Part shown: positions 24,323-35,196 of the stretch, one piece after another
How positions within the stretch are numbered: position 1 is the first letter of the stretch
Layout of the letters: each line of letters starts with the position of its first letter
Origin: Haematobia irritans
Lineage: Eukaryota > Arthropoda > Insecta > Diptera > Muscidae
NCBI RefSeq assembly: GCF_050003625.1
Contig: NC_134398.1
Location: 69,200,891 to 69,264,890, forward strand
Reading direction: 5' to 3'
DNA: 64,000 nt
Notes under the pieces: model-generated
The model's database searches: none
Told to the model about the DNA's origin: nothing
The model's input: the letters and a program-made list of their open reading frames with translations, nothing else
Position numbers and translations under genes: made by a program

Positions 24323-24689
24323 ATGACGATTGTCAAATATACAAAGATTGGCTTAAATTCAACATTGAGCCCTTTGACAAAGTTCTAGACAGTTGGAAGA
24401 GATCATTCAATATGCGCCATAATTTCCTAAAGGAGCGAAATACTCTCACAAGCATAATTGAAGAATGACCTATCTTAAAACAAGCATTTGGATATATATT
24501 GGTGAGTGAGTAAGTAACCTATTTAAATACTTATTTTATGTATATTTGACCTAGATCTCACATGACTTCTAAATTGTACCCATAAAAAAAATAAACTTTT
24601 CGAGAAATGGGAATCAATGTACAAAACACTGAAAGACGAAGAAAGTGTATTGCTATTGCAGCAGCTTGATGATCCCAACACAAATTTCG
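24323..24689 (+). pseudogene. transposon-type gene, later exons with in-frame stop
   Basis: Continuation of the gene starting at 18693. Exon 24323-24501, after TTATTATTACAG, reads DDCQIYKDWLKFNIEPFD then VLDSWKRSFNMRHNF and ends SIIEE-stop-PILKQAFGYIL before GTGAGT. The TGA replaces a position that I remember as tryptophan (EEWPxxKQ) in relatives. The next piece, about 24597-24689, reads EKWESMYKTLKDEESVLL and QQLDDPNTNF, ending at GTAAAT. Its acceptor is not clear. The two blocks are consistent in reading direction and style with exons 1-4 and mark the gene as dead. Confidence 0.55.
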
Positions 24690-25234
24690 GTAAATATTTA
24701 AAAGTTTATAAATGTATTGCCCAATAGATGTTTGTATTCTTAAGAAACATTTTAAGAAGTGCAGCTTAAATAATAGCACAAAAACAAACGATTTCAAAAT
24801 TGTTATAAAAATATTTATGCAAATCCTATGAAAACATTTGGTTCTTCTAACAAAAAATTTGTAGCTTTAGTTCTGCAATATCAATATCAATTTTACAAAC
24901 ATCTTTTTTCTATATCGTTGTTTTCGTTACTCCAGTGAAACCATTTGGAAGTTTAATTTGTTTGTCAATGAGTAAAATTTCTGGTTAATGAAAAGATTGC
25001 TGTCGTTTATATTTTATGATATTGAAGTATCTAACTCATCAATTCAGTATGACAAAAAATAGAAAAATTTACCAAATATTGAGTAAATAAGTCGATATTT
25101 GAACAAAAATGACGTAGTACTCCTAACGAAATTTGAAACAAAATTCCTTTTGTTACAAAGTAAATTTCTTTTGTATAAAATAATTCTGAGGACAAAGATT
25201 ATGCGTTTCAGTAATCTCTTTACTTTTTCTTAAA
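24690..25234. other. no gene seen
   Basis: AT-rich sequence between the last small exon and the foldback. No inverted ends or protein-like frames were found. Confidence 0.5.
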
Positions 25235-25965
25235 TATAAACGAAATTTAAGTTAAAGTTAAAATTTAATGGAAGACTAAGGATTCACAATTGGTTTTAAA
25301 ATCGATTAAAAACAGTGGTTTATTCCGACCACGTAAAAATTGTGCTCCTGTTATTCAATTTAAAAAAACAATAGTCATACAGTAGTAAACACTTTATAAT
25401 TTAAATAAATCTAAATATTAATTATTTTTAGTTAATAATTTAAAATAGTATTATAAAATAATTTATTGGATAAAAAACTGACAGAAATATCTTAATCTCA
25501 TTTTACAAGTATCAGGCGAAAAGAAAATTCAAACAGTAACGCCACCAATGACTTGCATGCATATGTTGTTTGAAATTTCCTTTCGCCTGGTATTTGTAAA
25601 ATGAGATTACGATATTTCTGTCAGTTTTTTATCCAATAAATTATGTTGTAGAATTTTTAAATTGTAACATATTTAATACTGTGATATTTATGAAATTTAA
25701 TTTCTATAAATCTACTAAAGATCCCTGAAGAAGCGATTCAATATCGTTATCCCGAATTATTGGGAACAATAAATAAAAATTAAAAAAGACCTGGAACTTG
25801 AAAAAAAACATGAATTCATTATCTATAAAATAGCTATGAATCCTGTTTTGTTAAGTTGAATAGCAGGAGCACAATTTTCACGTGTTCGGAATAAACCATT
25901 GTATTTAATCGATTTTAAAAGCAATTGTGAGTCCTTAGATAGCTTGTAAAGTCTTTCATTAAATT
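25235..25965. mobile_element. foldback element with two nested inverted repeats
   Basis: Outer arms at about 25262-25365 and 25850-25945 (GGTTTATTCCGACCACGTAA against TTCACGTGTTCGGAATAAACC, and CAGGAGCACAATTT). Inner arms at 25458-25534 and 25568-25644 (TTATTGGATAAAAAACTGAC, CTCATTTTACAAGTATCAGG and their reverse complements). The inner loop is about 33 bp. No coding sequence. Confidence 0.7.
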
Positions 25966-26880
25966 TTTTATGAAAATAAAACATCTGTTTTAAAGTTAAG
26001 TGTTTGAGAATATCCCCGAAAAGGCATAGTACCCAACACCATAGTTGGAGAAGCTTGACATGGTGGCAATTGTAATAAAATAAAGCATCCGCTACGAATT
26101 GATCTATTTGTAACAGAGTACGATGCTATATGACCTATCTCAGTACGGAAATTTCGTTTATACAGTGACTCACACAAGTATTCGTTTTTTTTTGATTTCT
26201 TGAAATCAACTGCATTTTTTTTTTGCAAACGCTTAACATTTTTAAGAAATAGTTTTAATAAAATGTTTCCATGGATACACATAAAAGCAAAACGTAAACA
26301 AAAATCGTGAAATTAATTTCATAGTATTAATCTTAATCATTAAATCAAAAATCTACAAAAAAATTCCCAAAAGTATTCGTCGTATCACACACAGAAAAGA
26401 GATTGGCTTGCAATCGGTTGTAATAATGAACACTCTAATTATTGAACGTAATATCAACTGTATCAACAAATATTCTGTATTTACAACATGGGTTCTATTG
26501 CTAAGACCATCTGGGAGCGGTATCAAGAAAATGTTATTTATGATAATAGACAAATGATTGGGTTAACCAAATGCTTCAACTATGAATAATTTTATTGGAA
26601 ATTGGTTGATACAACCTACCAAGAAAACATTTTACAACTTTCATTCAGTACTCATCATAACCATATGGTTGCACAAACCGAATGTTATTGGAAATATTTT
26701 TGCTTGTCATTTTAATATTTGTCAACGACAAATTATTTATATTTGTTGTCGAGGAAAAAACAAAAACCTCTTCCTCTAAAATTCAAACCAAAATTGTTTT
26801 GTTTACTACATTATTTAAATATTTTAGGGGAATTACTAAAGAGATTTTTTACTAAAACGAGGCAATGATCAAGATTTGGC

Positions 26881-26889
26881 TATAAAAGG
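26881..26889 (+). promoter_or_regulatory. TATA box of the small secreted-protein gene
   Basis: TATAAAAGG lies 44 bp upstream of the ATG at 26925. An initiator-like CATCT at about 26905-26909 is at the expected distance, giving a 5' UTR of about 20 bases. In an AT-rich region a TATA alone means little; the GC-flanked form and the downstream gene give it weight. Confidence 0.5.
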
Positions 26890-26924
26890 GGCATAATTTG
26901 GTAACATCTTAAAGGTAAATTTTT

Positions 26925-27310
26925 ATGATCAAATTGCTGCAATTGTCACTGATAATATTAATTTACTCTCCAGACTGGACATTTAATTGCACAAAAGCCT
27001 TTATCATGAAAGTTGCAGTTTGAAATCTGGTGCGCTGAACATGGTCGGTATGGGTCTCTTTTTATAGATATCAAAAAATGTTTTAAAGCGATAATTTAAT
27101 TAATGTATGTAGGTCCTTGGTCGTGAGTAACATATATTTCTGTGTGTTGACGACTGTAATACAGTAATGTATTGCACCTACAATGGTTTTTGGATACCCA
27201 ATTCCGCGAGTCAGGTAAAAAATACTGATGGATTCCAAGTTACCAGCGGTTCAATCTGCGTTGCCCGTTCATTCGACAATCCTGCTGTAGGCTACATGAG
27301 CTTCATCTAA
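26925..27310 (+). CDS. small secreted four-cysteine protein, two exons
   Basis: Exon 1 is 26925-27048, exon 2 is 27165-27310. The 116-base intron has a GTATGG donor and AATACAG acceptor, and the join gives one clean frame of 89 codons. The N-terminus (MIKLLQLSLIILIYS) is a typical signal peptide. The mature part has cysteines at 22, 31, 45 and 73 and ends NPAVGYMSFI. Codons such as GTT, GCC, TTC and GGT stand out from the AT-rich surroundings. An AATAAA follows at 27423. I do not recognise the family; the WIPNSxxQV...GFQVTSGSICVARS segment faintly recalls extracellular beta-rich repeats such as DM9, which is only a guess. It lies between inverted transposon ends, so it may be cargo or simply a host gene hemmed in by insertions. 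Confidence 0.6.
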
Positions 27311-27422
27311 AACCGTCGCGGATACTTAAATGTTTAAAGGAATCATTTATTTTCATTTATATTAATATATAGATATATAACATTTTCATTTATACTCTAT
27401 CAATTTCAACTAAATATATCTA

Positions 27423-27428
27423 AATAAA
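27423..27428 (+). terminator. polyadenylation signal of the small secreted-protein gene
   Basis: AATAAA 113 bp after the stop codon at 27308-27310, a normal distance for a fly 3' UTR. Confidence 0.45.
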
Positions 27429-27948
27429 ATAGAATATTTTTCGGAAAACATTAATTTGCAATACGGTTGTGGGTGCTATTTAGGTTGGGTAATGCAACCG
27501 AATGAAGAAAGTAGTAACGACCAATTCCATAGGTTAACACAATCAATACCATATTGAGTATTAGTTGCATTTCCCATAATTCGATTGAGTCGACCGAGTT
27601 AGTCAGGTGACACAACTGCTACAACCTCCAAAATGAGCTTGGCAATAAATTCGGTTATCACAACCAATCTGTATTCTCTGTGCAGTAATCACATTATATG
27701 AGAAATTATTTTGGTCCACTTAGTATTTGATATAGTGTCCTTTGTTAGCGCAAATGGCTTCCAGTCGTCTTGGCATCGACTCTATCAATTTTCGACACAT
27801 TTCACGATTTTTGTTTACGTTTTGCTTTTATGTGTATCCATGGAAACATTTTATTAAAACTATTTCTTAAAAATGTTAAGCGGTTTGCAAAAAAAGCATT
27901 TGATTTCAAGAAATCAAAAAAAAAAACGAATACTTATGTGAGTCACTG

Positions 27949-28460
27949 TATTTAAGAAAAAGTAAAAAGAAATTAAAAACAAAATGTATGAAATATTAGA
28001 AATTTGCAGAAATTATGCTCTTTATTATTAGATTAATCAAGATTAATGCGCCGTCCAGACTATAAGTTTATCCGGACGACAGTCCTTGTGTCGAACATAT
28101 CCCACATATTGGACACACTATAAGTTACTTCCGAATACATAATCGATACCGCAGCTTGTTAATGGGATCTATAACAAATGTATCATTATTTTACTTACTT
28201 TTGGCGACAAATTAATAATACCGTATTTCTTATATTTCGATGACTTTGAGGTTAACAATCCACTGAGCTCGCACACATCGAGTCTACTATTCATTCCCTT
28301 CAGCTCCAAACTTTCTGAAATATAAACTGAATAATATTTTTATTGCAGTAAATCCTTTTACAAATTAATAGATATTCTTAATGATTTAGACAACAATGGT
28401 ATTGATTTAGAAATTAAATCAGGAAAAAGGAAAATCTTTTTTTCTTTGGGCTTAGTCGTA
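27949..28460. other. no gene seen
   Basis: AT-rich sequence between the Tc1-like derivative and the next ACACAGA-ended element. It lies inside what would be a large intron of the broken transposon-type gene. Confidence 0.5.
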
Positions 28461-29783
28461 CACAGAGAATACAGATTGGTTGTGACAATCGAATTTATTG
28501 CCAACCTCCTTTTGGCAGTTGTAGCAACTACCTGGTGGTAGTTGTGTCACCCGACTGATTCGGTCGACACAACCAATACCACATATGGTGTTGGTTGGGT
28601 CTGCCGACAATATTGGTTGTGACTACCTTCATCATTCGGTTGTGTTGCCCAACCTAAATAATACTCATAACCGAATTAAAAATATATTTAAAATCAATTA
28701 CTTCACAGTGAAATATTATATTTTATTTACATATAGGTATAGTGGTACAAATAAATCTAAATACGCTAAATGTAACATATGTAGATACAAATTTTAGTCT
28801 AGAATCTCTACTTATTGCCTCAAAATGTATCCACACCCAGATTCTTAGAGCAAAAAAAAATTTTTTTGACGGTGAACATGTAGTATGGTTTCCGCAACCT
28901 TCTTATTTTCTCGGACATTATGTACCTGACTTCGAGAGCATCCAAAATATATTGTCCTTTTTTATGGATAAATATATTGTCCTTTTTTATGGATTGAATA
29001 TTCGTGGTGTGAAAAAATTGATAAAATTGTGCAGATTTAGTAAGATTTTCCACATCCAAATGCTTTCGTACCTGAAATGTAGCTTCTTAAAATCCAGGAC
29101 TATATCGCTGGTTAACCAGAGTTGATTTTTCTGCCCAAGATGGCGTCCAGAGTACATAGTGTTGCATTGCTTAAAAATGGGTCACTATCGTAGGGAAATT
29201 AAGAAATAAAATTAGAAAGTTACGGGGTATAAGTATTACTGCTAGAGTTTATAAAACTAATTCCAAAACTTACCCACAATATCATATCACATCAAAAATG
29301 GTCCACAGCTATTACCAGATATAAAACGGCAGGTTCAATGAAAAGTTAAAAACCACAGCTAATATTGTCATTCCTATCCTACATACAATATATATGCGTT
29401 TCTTTTTCAAAACAAGTTGAAGCCTTCCTTTGATAATAAATAATTTGTTAAAATAAAAATGACATTTGAGAATTCATCAACCGGCATTCGGCTGAGAATA
29501 CCAAATATCAGTTAGAACTACTAAATGACAGTTAGGAAATTTATTTAAGGTAGGTCATATCTATCGAATTCAAATATTTTTTTTCAAAAGAGAGGCAATT
29601 AGTTGCTACAACCATTTGTTTGCAATTACAAACGAAAATCTATTGAAATTATAATCAAATGATATTAAAGACAGACAAATGCTTGAGATTGAAGGAAATT
29701 TATCAGCACAACTGATATTTAATGCTGAGTGTACAATTTTCGTTAGTACAACTGATTTCCAAACAATTTGTTTTCTGTGTGTA
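28461..29783. mobile_element. second ACACAGA-ended element
   Basis: Left ACACAGAGAATACAGATTGG at about 28461; right, reversed, ACACAGAAAACAAATTGTTT ending at about 29783. The left 225 bp are an inverted copy of 27463-27688 (GGTTGTGACAATCGAATTTA, ACCTAAATAATACTCATAACC). The inside differs from the first element and has no convincing gene; a 127-residue frame at 28742-29125 has an equally long shadow on the other strand. Confidence 0.4.
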
Positions 29784-30640
29784 GGCGACAATCTAGCACT
29801 GAATTCCATTTTAGGATTTTCTCGCTCATTTTCGGCTAAACTTTTTTGTAGGTATTGTAAACTCTCTAAAGCATCCCCACAGACCATGTGCGACGAAGAT
29901 TTTAATCAACTCAGAAATATTTCGAACTATGAACAAGATATTAAGTCAATGAATGTTGAAACAACAGAGATAAGAGAAAATTCTATATTCATATCCAATT
30001 ATCATGTAGTTGACAATTTTTATGCAGACCTCCTACATGATATGTTAGGTTAGGTTAGGTTATGTTGGAAGGAGTTTTTCAATATGATATGTGCCATATC
30101 ATAAAGTCTCTAATCAAAGACAAAGTTATTGATTTGGAGATTTTAAATATAAGAAAAAACTCGTTTCAATATGGAGAGACAGAGATTGGAAATATATCAC
30201 CAGCTATCAATGAACGTAACTTGCGTCATATGAGTCTTAAAATGTCAGGAAGGGAAATCTTAATTTTCGTGCATTTTTTCCCGCTAATGGTTGGAGACTT
30301 GGTCGACTCGAATTCTAAGCTATGGCAGTTCGTTGTAAATTTAGTGGAAATGCTTGATATTTTGCTAATGCCGACATTTTCTACTTTAGACTTGGCGAAT
30401 TTACAATCTCATATTGAATTTCATAATCGAACTTATGTTGCGCTGTTTCTTGACGCCTTAAAGCCAAAACATCATTTTTTAACCCATTATATAAGGATTA
30501 TTCAAAACTCGGGACCATTAAAATATTTGTGGACTTTTAACTTCGAATCTAAACATCGCGAACTAAAATCGTATGCAAAAAATATAATGTCCAGAAAGAA
30601 TATTTTGATATCACTCGCCATTAAATTTGGTATTGTTTTT
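29784..30640 (+). pseudogene. transposase-like block of the broken gene
   Basis: Reads GDNLALNSILGFSRSFSAKL, FCRYCKLSKASPQTM, then HVVDNFYADLLHDM, and in another frame LEGVFQYDMCHIIKSL, FVHFFPLMVGDLVDSN and KHHFLTHYIRIIQNSGPLKY with FNFESKHRELKSYAK. From memory these motifs are common in a large insect DNA-transposon protein group; the ...HDMLEGV... motif recalls tnp2-like transposases of the CMC (EnSpm/CACTA) type. The two frames join if 20 bases at 30045-30064 (TTAGG repeats) are disregarded. The coding part starts right after the element ending at 29783. It probably continues the gene starting at 18693. Dead. Confidence 0.6.
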
Positions 30641-31030
30641 TTTCAGATTTCGTATTTTATATGTAGTGTCATACCTCTTTAAACTTGAAAATAGAACGGA
30701 TGAATTTAATTCTTCAAAAGAAAGTCGGTTACATAAATCATTGTAATAAAGAGAATTACAAGCAGTATATGTGCTATTGGGCAACTCAATTACATTAGGC
30801 ATAAATTTTATATGAAATCAAAGAAAACATGGCGAGAAAAAATTTGATTTTCACTATGAAACACAAATTAATGAAAAATGTGCCAACCAAGAAAATGAAT
30901 ATTGTATGGGTAAAATCATCACAAATGAATGAAGGAACAGTTTTTGCAATCTTTTTTAATATCAGAGGTTAACTACAGGACTTTCGACTGATAAGCATTT
31001 CCATTGCAAATAAACCAACAATCGATAAAC
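30641..31030. other. no gene seen
   Basis: Sequence after the transposase block. GGTATTG at about 30628 could be a donor. No further exon was recognised. Confidence 0.4.
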
Positions 31031-31038
31031 CAACGAAT

Positions 31039-31165
31039 AGTATTTCCACTTCAAATGAATCCTTTTTCAAATCGAATGAAACCATTTTCAAATCAAATGA
31101 AACATTTTCCAAATCAAATGAAACTTTTTCCAAATCAAACGAGTCTCTAAATTTAAACGAATGAA
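31039..31165 (+). repeat. 18-bp tandem repeat
   Basis: Five to six imperfect copies of TTTTCMAATCRAATGAAAC. In one frame they read NESFFKSNETIFKSNETF. A degraded inverted counterpart lies at about 33096-33210 (NESFFNSNETFFKLNELFF on the minus strand). Confidence 0.7.
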
Positions 31166-31370
31166 TTCTAATTTATCGAATAAATCGCTATATTGTCAAA
31201 AACTTCGTTGAAGGTTTAGTTTATTCAACATTTTTGTTGGGCTTTTAATAAAACTAAAATTACTATTACAAGTCTTTATCTAATATTATGATAGTGAATT
31301 TCATCCAATCGAAAATTCGCAATGAGTTATTGTAGCATTTGGAATTTTTTTCGCCAGAAATTTAAAAACA

Positions 31371-32426
31371 ACAAGTAAGTAAAGTAGAAAGTCGGGCGGG
31401 GCCGACTATATCATGCCCTAAACCACACTTGCTGAATTAGTAAACATAAGCATTTGTGGGGTAACATTGATATAGGTATGGGAGAGAAAAAAGAAAAAGA
31501 GAAAATCGTTCACTTAGTGTGGGTAATAAATCCAAGTTTGTAAAAATCGAGCAATATTCTTATGTAAGAGCTACAAGTACGTATAAATACGATCGGCTAG
31601 TACATCAAAATTTGAAATTTGAGTAACATTCGTTAATAAATAAGAGTACTATGGCCAAATTTGGGAAAATCGAGCGATGCATATATATGGAAGCTATATT
31701 TAAATCTGAACCAATTTGCATAATAATTTGCGGGTTTGATTAATACCACAAAAGGTTACCTTGTGCAAGATTTGAGTAAGATCAGTTAAGAAATGAGGCC
31801 TGTATGGTCAAACATAAGGTTATTATGGGCGAATTTTTCAAATATATATGGGAGCTATATCTAAATCTGAACCTATTTCGATGATATTTTGCACATATAT
31901 TTAGTGCTATAGAAGACTACATTTAGACAAATTTGAGTAAGATCGGTTGATAAATAAGTTTTATGGCCAAATTTAGAAAAATCGGGCGGTACATATATAT
32001 GAGAGCTATATCTAAATCTGAACCGATTTGGATGAAATTTTGCAGATGAAAAAGATTACCTTTTGCCAAATTTGGTGACGATCCGTTAGAAAAAAAGCGC
32101 AACGTGACCCCATTTGTCGAAATCGGGCGATACATATATATGGGAGCTATATCTAAATTTGATCCGATTTCTTCCAAATTCAGTAGCGTTCGTCCTGTCC
32201 TGTGCCCAAAAAACTCCCTGTACCAAATTTCATCAAAATCGGTTGATAATTGCGACCGAAATCCTGTGAACAACAAATACATGGACAGACGGACGGACGG
32301 ACACCAAGCGCTAGATCGACTCAGGAGGTGATTCTATGGGGTCTAAAATCAATATTTCTGGTAGGCACATTTTTTGGCCGATCAAACTTATTATACCCTG
32401 ACCACTATGTGGTTTAGGGTATAAAA
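31371..32426 (+). repeat. second array family, copy at 31.4 kb
   Basis: Starts AGTCGGGCGGGGCCGACTAT followed by ATGCCCTAAACCAC and ends CACTATGTGGTTTAGGGTAT. Inside are three or four degenerate units with ATATGGGAGCTATATCTAAA and a GACAGACGGACGGACGGACA run at about 32282. Relatives: 10983-11155, 45488-46168 and 60801-62486. Non-coding. Confidence 0.8.
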
Positions 32427-32510
32427 ATGTAAAATAATTGTACCCATTTCGTTTTCACATATCATAAAAATAATTTTACGGAACCTATGTCAAGTAAGTT
32501 TTTCATATAT

Positions 32511-33039
32511 CCCTTTCCGACCGTGTACGCACAATTGTGCGGGTAACTTTAAGTCTCTATAATTTCTTTAATATATGACGTACTGCGATAAGAGCGGCAA
32601 AAAAATAATTGTGTATGCTCTCTCTTTGTCTAAGAATGTGAAGAACCGTTATAAATATTTGCTTTTCATATTAATTTTGTAGTTTCAGCAACGTACTTTG
32701 CGCATTTGTAAAAATGAGTGGAAGATGTAAGTTTGCAAATATATTAAAATTATTTAAATTGTGGAATATTTCATCAAACAAGTGTTTTCAATAAGAAAAC
32801 ATTTTAAATATTGTATGCAAACAGTAACTACGTGATTATTTTGTGTTTTTTGATATTTTTACGTCCGGACTTTTACCGGAATTTACCGGACTACAACAAT
32901 TGTACGCATCCTGAAAAAACAGGATACAGGATCAAACTGAACAAACTTAATAATTTAAATTGTTCTATGTACACATAAATAACAGAATTCAAAAATTTAG
33001 GAAAATCTATCACGTGGATCGGCTATAGGTCGGAAAGGG
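32511..33039 (+). mobile_element. non-autonomous element with CCCTTTCCGACC ends (piggyBac-like?)
   Basis: Perfect 12-bp inverted ends CCCTTTCCGACC at 32511 and 33039, flanked by ATAT on both sides. It keeps TATAAATA at about 32652, a TTTCAG initiator-like site about 30 bp on, and ATGAGTGGAAGATGTAAG, which looks like a first exon and donor of a lost transposase. CCC ends fit piggyBac, but the target would be ATAT, not TTAA, so the superfamily is unsure. Confidence 0.6.
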
Positions 33040-34312
33040 ATATTAAATTAGTATAAAATATTTTGCCACGCCTTAAAGTATGAATTCGAATAAAAATAGG
33101 GGTGGAAAATTCATTAAAAACATACAAAGATTCATTTGATATGAAAAATAATTCATTTAATTTGAAAAAGGTTTCGTTTGAGTTAAAAAAGGATTCATTT
33201 GGTTTCATGCTATATATTTTTGTAACATCCGTAACAATATTCTGAAAGTTTCGATGGATAATGTTAAAATCGTTGAAAAATTGCTTGATATAGTTTTGGA
33301 AAAAACACAATTTATTGAATACAAATTGTAAACCCAAACGATTTCTAAAAACAATATTCGTTTAATCATTTTATAGGAAGATTACAATTTTTAATAATTG
33401 CCAAATTTTGAGTTGCTTAATTTTTGCAAACTTGAACATTAGTATTTATTATTCATTGCTATTGAACATGCCACATTTTAATAAAACTACAAATGTATGA
33501 ACAACAAAAATATTTAATTTAAAATAACTATACATCATACTGTATATAAATAGTATACACATTTTTATAAAAATTACATTGTTCGCTTAAAACTTTTCAA
33601 TAACTATAAGTAATTGATTTATTTTATGTATGTATGTATTTTATGTTACATATCGGCCTTGAAGGCCATCGTAGTACCTAAAGAAAAGTAAAATAAACTG
33701 TAATATACACAATCGTCATTGACATTTATATTGAATTTAGTATAAGGCCCAATAAAAAATATATATATCAATATTTACCACAAAAACTCTTTTAATAATA
33801 CATGTCACACACCAATTACGTTGCAGTCAATCTAAAGTATGAGAACGTGAAAGTAAGTATTAGTAAAAGCCCTTTAGCAATGGAGTTAAAAGGAATATAT
33901 ATTTTTAGTGGACGTATTTGAAAGTAAAATTTTTTTGGTGATTAGTAATAAAACTTATCAAGAAATGATTCGAATCACACTAAAAGGAAATAAAATCCTA
34001 TTGAGAAGTATAACATGAAATTATTTGAAGACAGTAATATTTTCGTTAAATGTAATATAGGTTCACTTAAATACAATCAAAATGCATGCATATTACCTAT
34101 ACTAATTACTTACCAATAATGTACATCATTTCCTAAAATACTGAAAATATATTGGTAGTTTTCGTTATCGACTAAACTAAAAATAATTACACGTTGCTTT
34201 GTTTCTAATAATACATTTTCCCAAAAACAGATTTGTTTTTGCATAAAATGTATACACAATAACTGTATTTATGCAAAATTTTTCATTAATTAATAAACAA
34301 AATATACTATCA
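33040..34312. other. no gene seen, AT-rich
   Basis: Contains the degraded 18-bp repeat (33096-33210) and otherwise unstructured AT-rich sequence. A 104-residue minus frame at 33023-33337 is a product of that repeat. Confidence 0.5.
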
Positions 34313-34969
34313 CACTGAAAAAAAAAGCATACTCGGTTCCAAAGATTTTGGCTTTACTTTAAAAAATTTGGTATTGATTCCGAGCCAAAGAAGCGGAGAA
34401 TACAAGTAAGGATACTTTTAAGACACAATTCTCTTTTAAATTTAGGTTTTGTGTACTTGCTTCTAGGAAGCAAATTTTAATTTTTCGTTTTCTCAGCTTT
34501 TTTTCTTCATATGCTATCAAAGTCCTTTAAAAACGAGTTAACGGCAACTTTATTTTCCAAATTAGGACTCGACTTCAAGTAGAAATTATGCTATGTTTGA
34601 AGTAAAAAACTTCTTTAAAATAAAGTTTTGAAAAACATGTTCTATATTTGAACGATTTTTTGCTTTGTAGTCAAGATGCAAAAAGACAACAAATTTAAAG
34701 ACAATTTCATTAAATTTAAAGAATTTTTCTGAATTATTAAAGTCAAGTTGACCTTAGCCTATAAATTTTTTCTTTCATGTTAAGATACCCATTTTTAAGT
34801 CAAATCACTTAATTATAAGGACAATACGACTTCATTGAAAAGTTTATCGACTTTTGGACAAGGAAAAAATGTTTATGTTAGAGAAATGCGTCTTCTATGC
34901 TAAGCAAAATTTGTATTCGTATTTTAAAGACATGAAATCTTTGACCTCACGACAATATTTTATTCAGTG
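34313..34969 (+). mobile_element. CACTG-ended MITE, family M1, copy 1
   Basis: CACTGAAAAAAAAAGCATAC at 34313 to TTTTATTCAGTG at 34969, CA on both sides (34311-34312 and 34970-34971). 657 bp, non-coding. Copies at 50438-51045 and about 60410-62634 (split). Confidence 0.75.
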
Positions 34970-35196
34970 CAATGGAAAAAAATGTACACGACATTTAGTT
35001 ACTCATCCACAATGGTAATAAAAAAATTCTAAATTAAACTACGCAATGAACTAAAATAAAAGAAAAATAAAGTTACAAATTGGAAGAAAAATATGACATA
35101 AAAAAATAAAAATATCTTTGGCACTATACGAAGTTCAATTTTCTTCAAAAATAGTTCATTTTAACTTAACCAATGGGTCACTTTTTTTGGGTGTTC

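Larger units (their letters stand above)
26394..27688. mobile_element. ACACAGA-ended element enclosing a small gene
   Basis: Left ACACAGAAAAGAGATTGGCT at about 26394, right reversed ACAGAGAATACAGATTGGTT ending at about 27688. Flanks GTATCAC and GTAATCAC may be a diverged 7-8-bp target duplication in the Tc1-like host. The right 225 bp (27463-27688) have an inverted copy at 28463-28690. It may be one element with cargo, or two MITEs that landed either side of a gene. Confidence 0.45.
26163..27948 (-). mobile_element. Tc1-like deletion derivative with 145-bp inverted ends
   Basis: Ends CAGTGACTCACACAAGTATT at 26163 and, reversed, CAGTGACTCACATAAGTATT at 27948, TA on both sides. Inverted ends are about 145 bp and nearly identical. 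Inside the right end the minus strand reads MCRKLIESMPRRLEAICANK and then GHYIKY-stop (about 27730-27806), the C-terminus of a Tc1 transposase joined directly to the terminal region. Most of the transposase is deleted. A second element with a gene inside (26394-27688) is inserted in it. Confidence 0.75.

Noticed and set aside
28742..29125. 127-residue frame inside the second ACACAGA element
   Set aside because: No motif, overlapped by a frame of 79 residues on the other strand, AT-rich composition only.
30045..30060. Telomeric TTAGG seed
   Set aside because: Only three units, flanked by a 4-bp duplication, and the local SINE has the complementary tail; flies do not use TTAGG telomeres.
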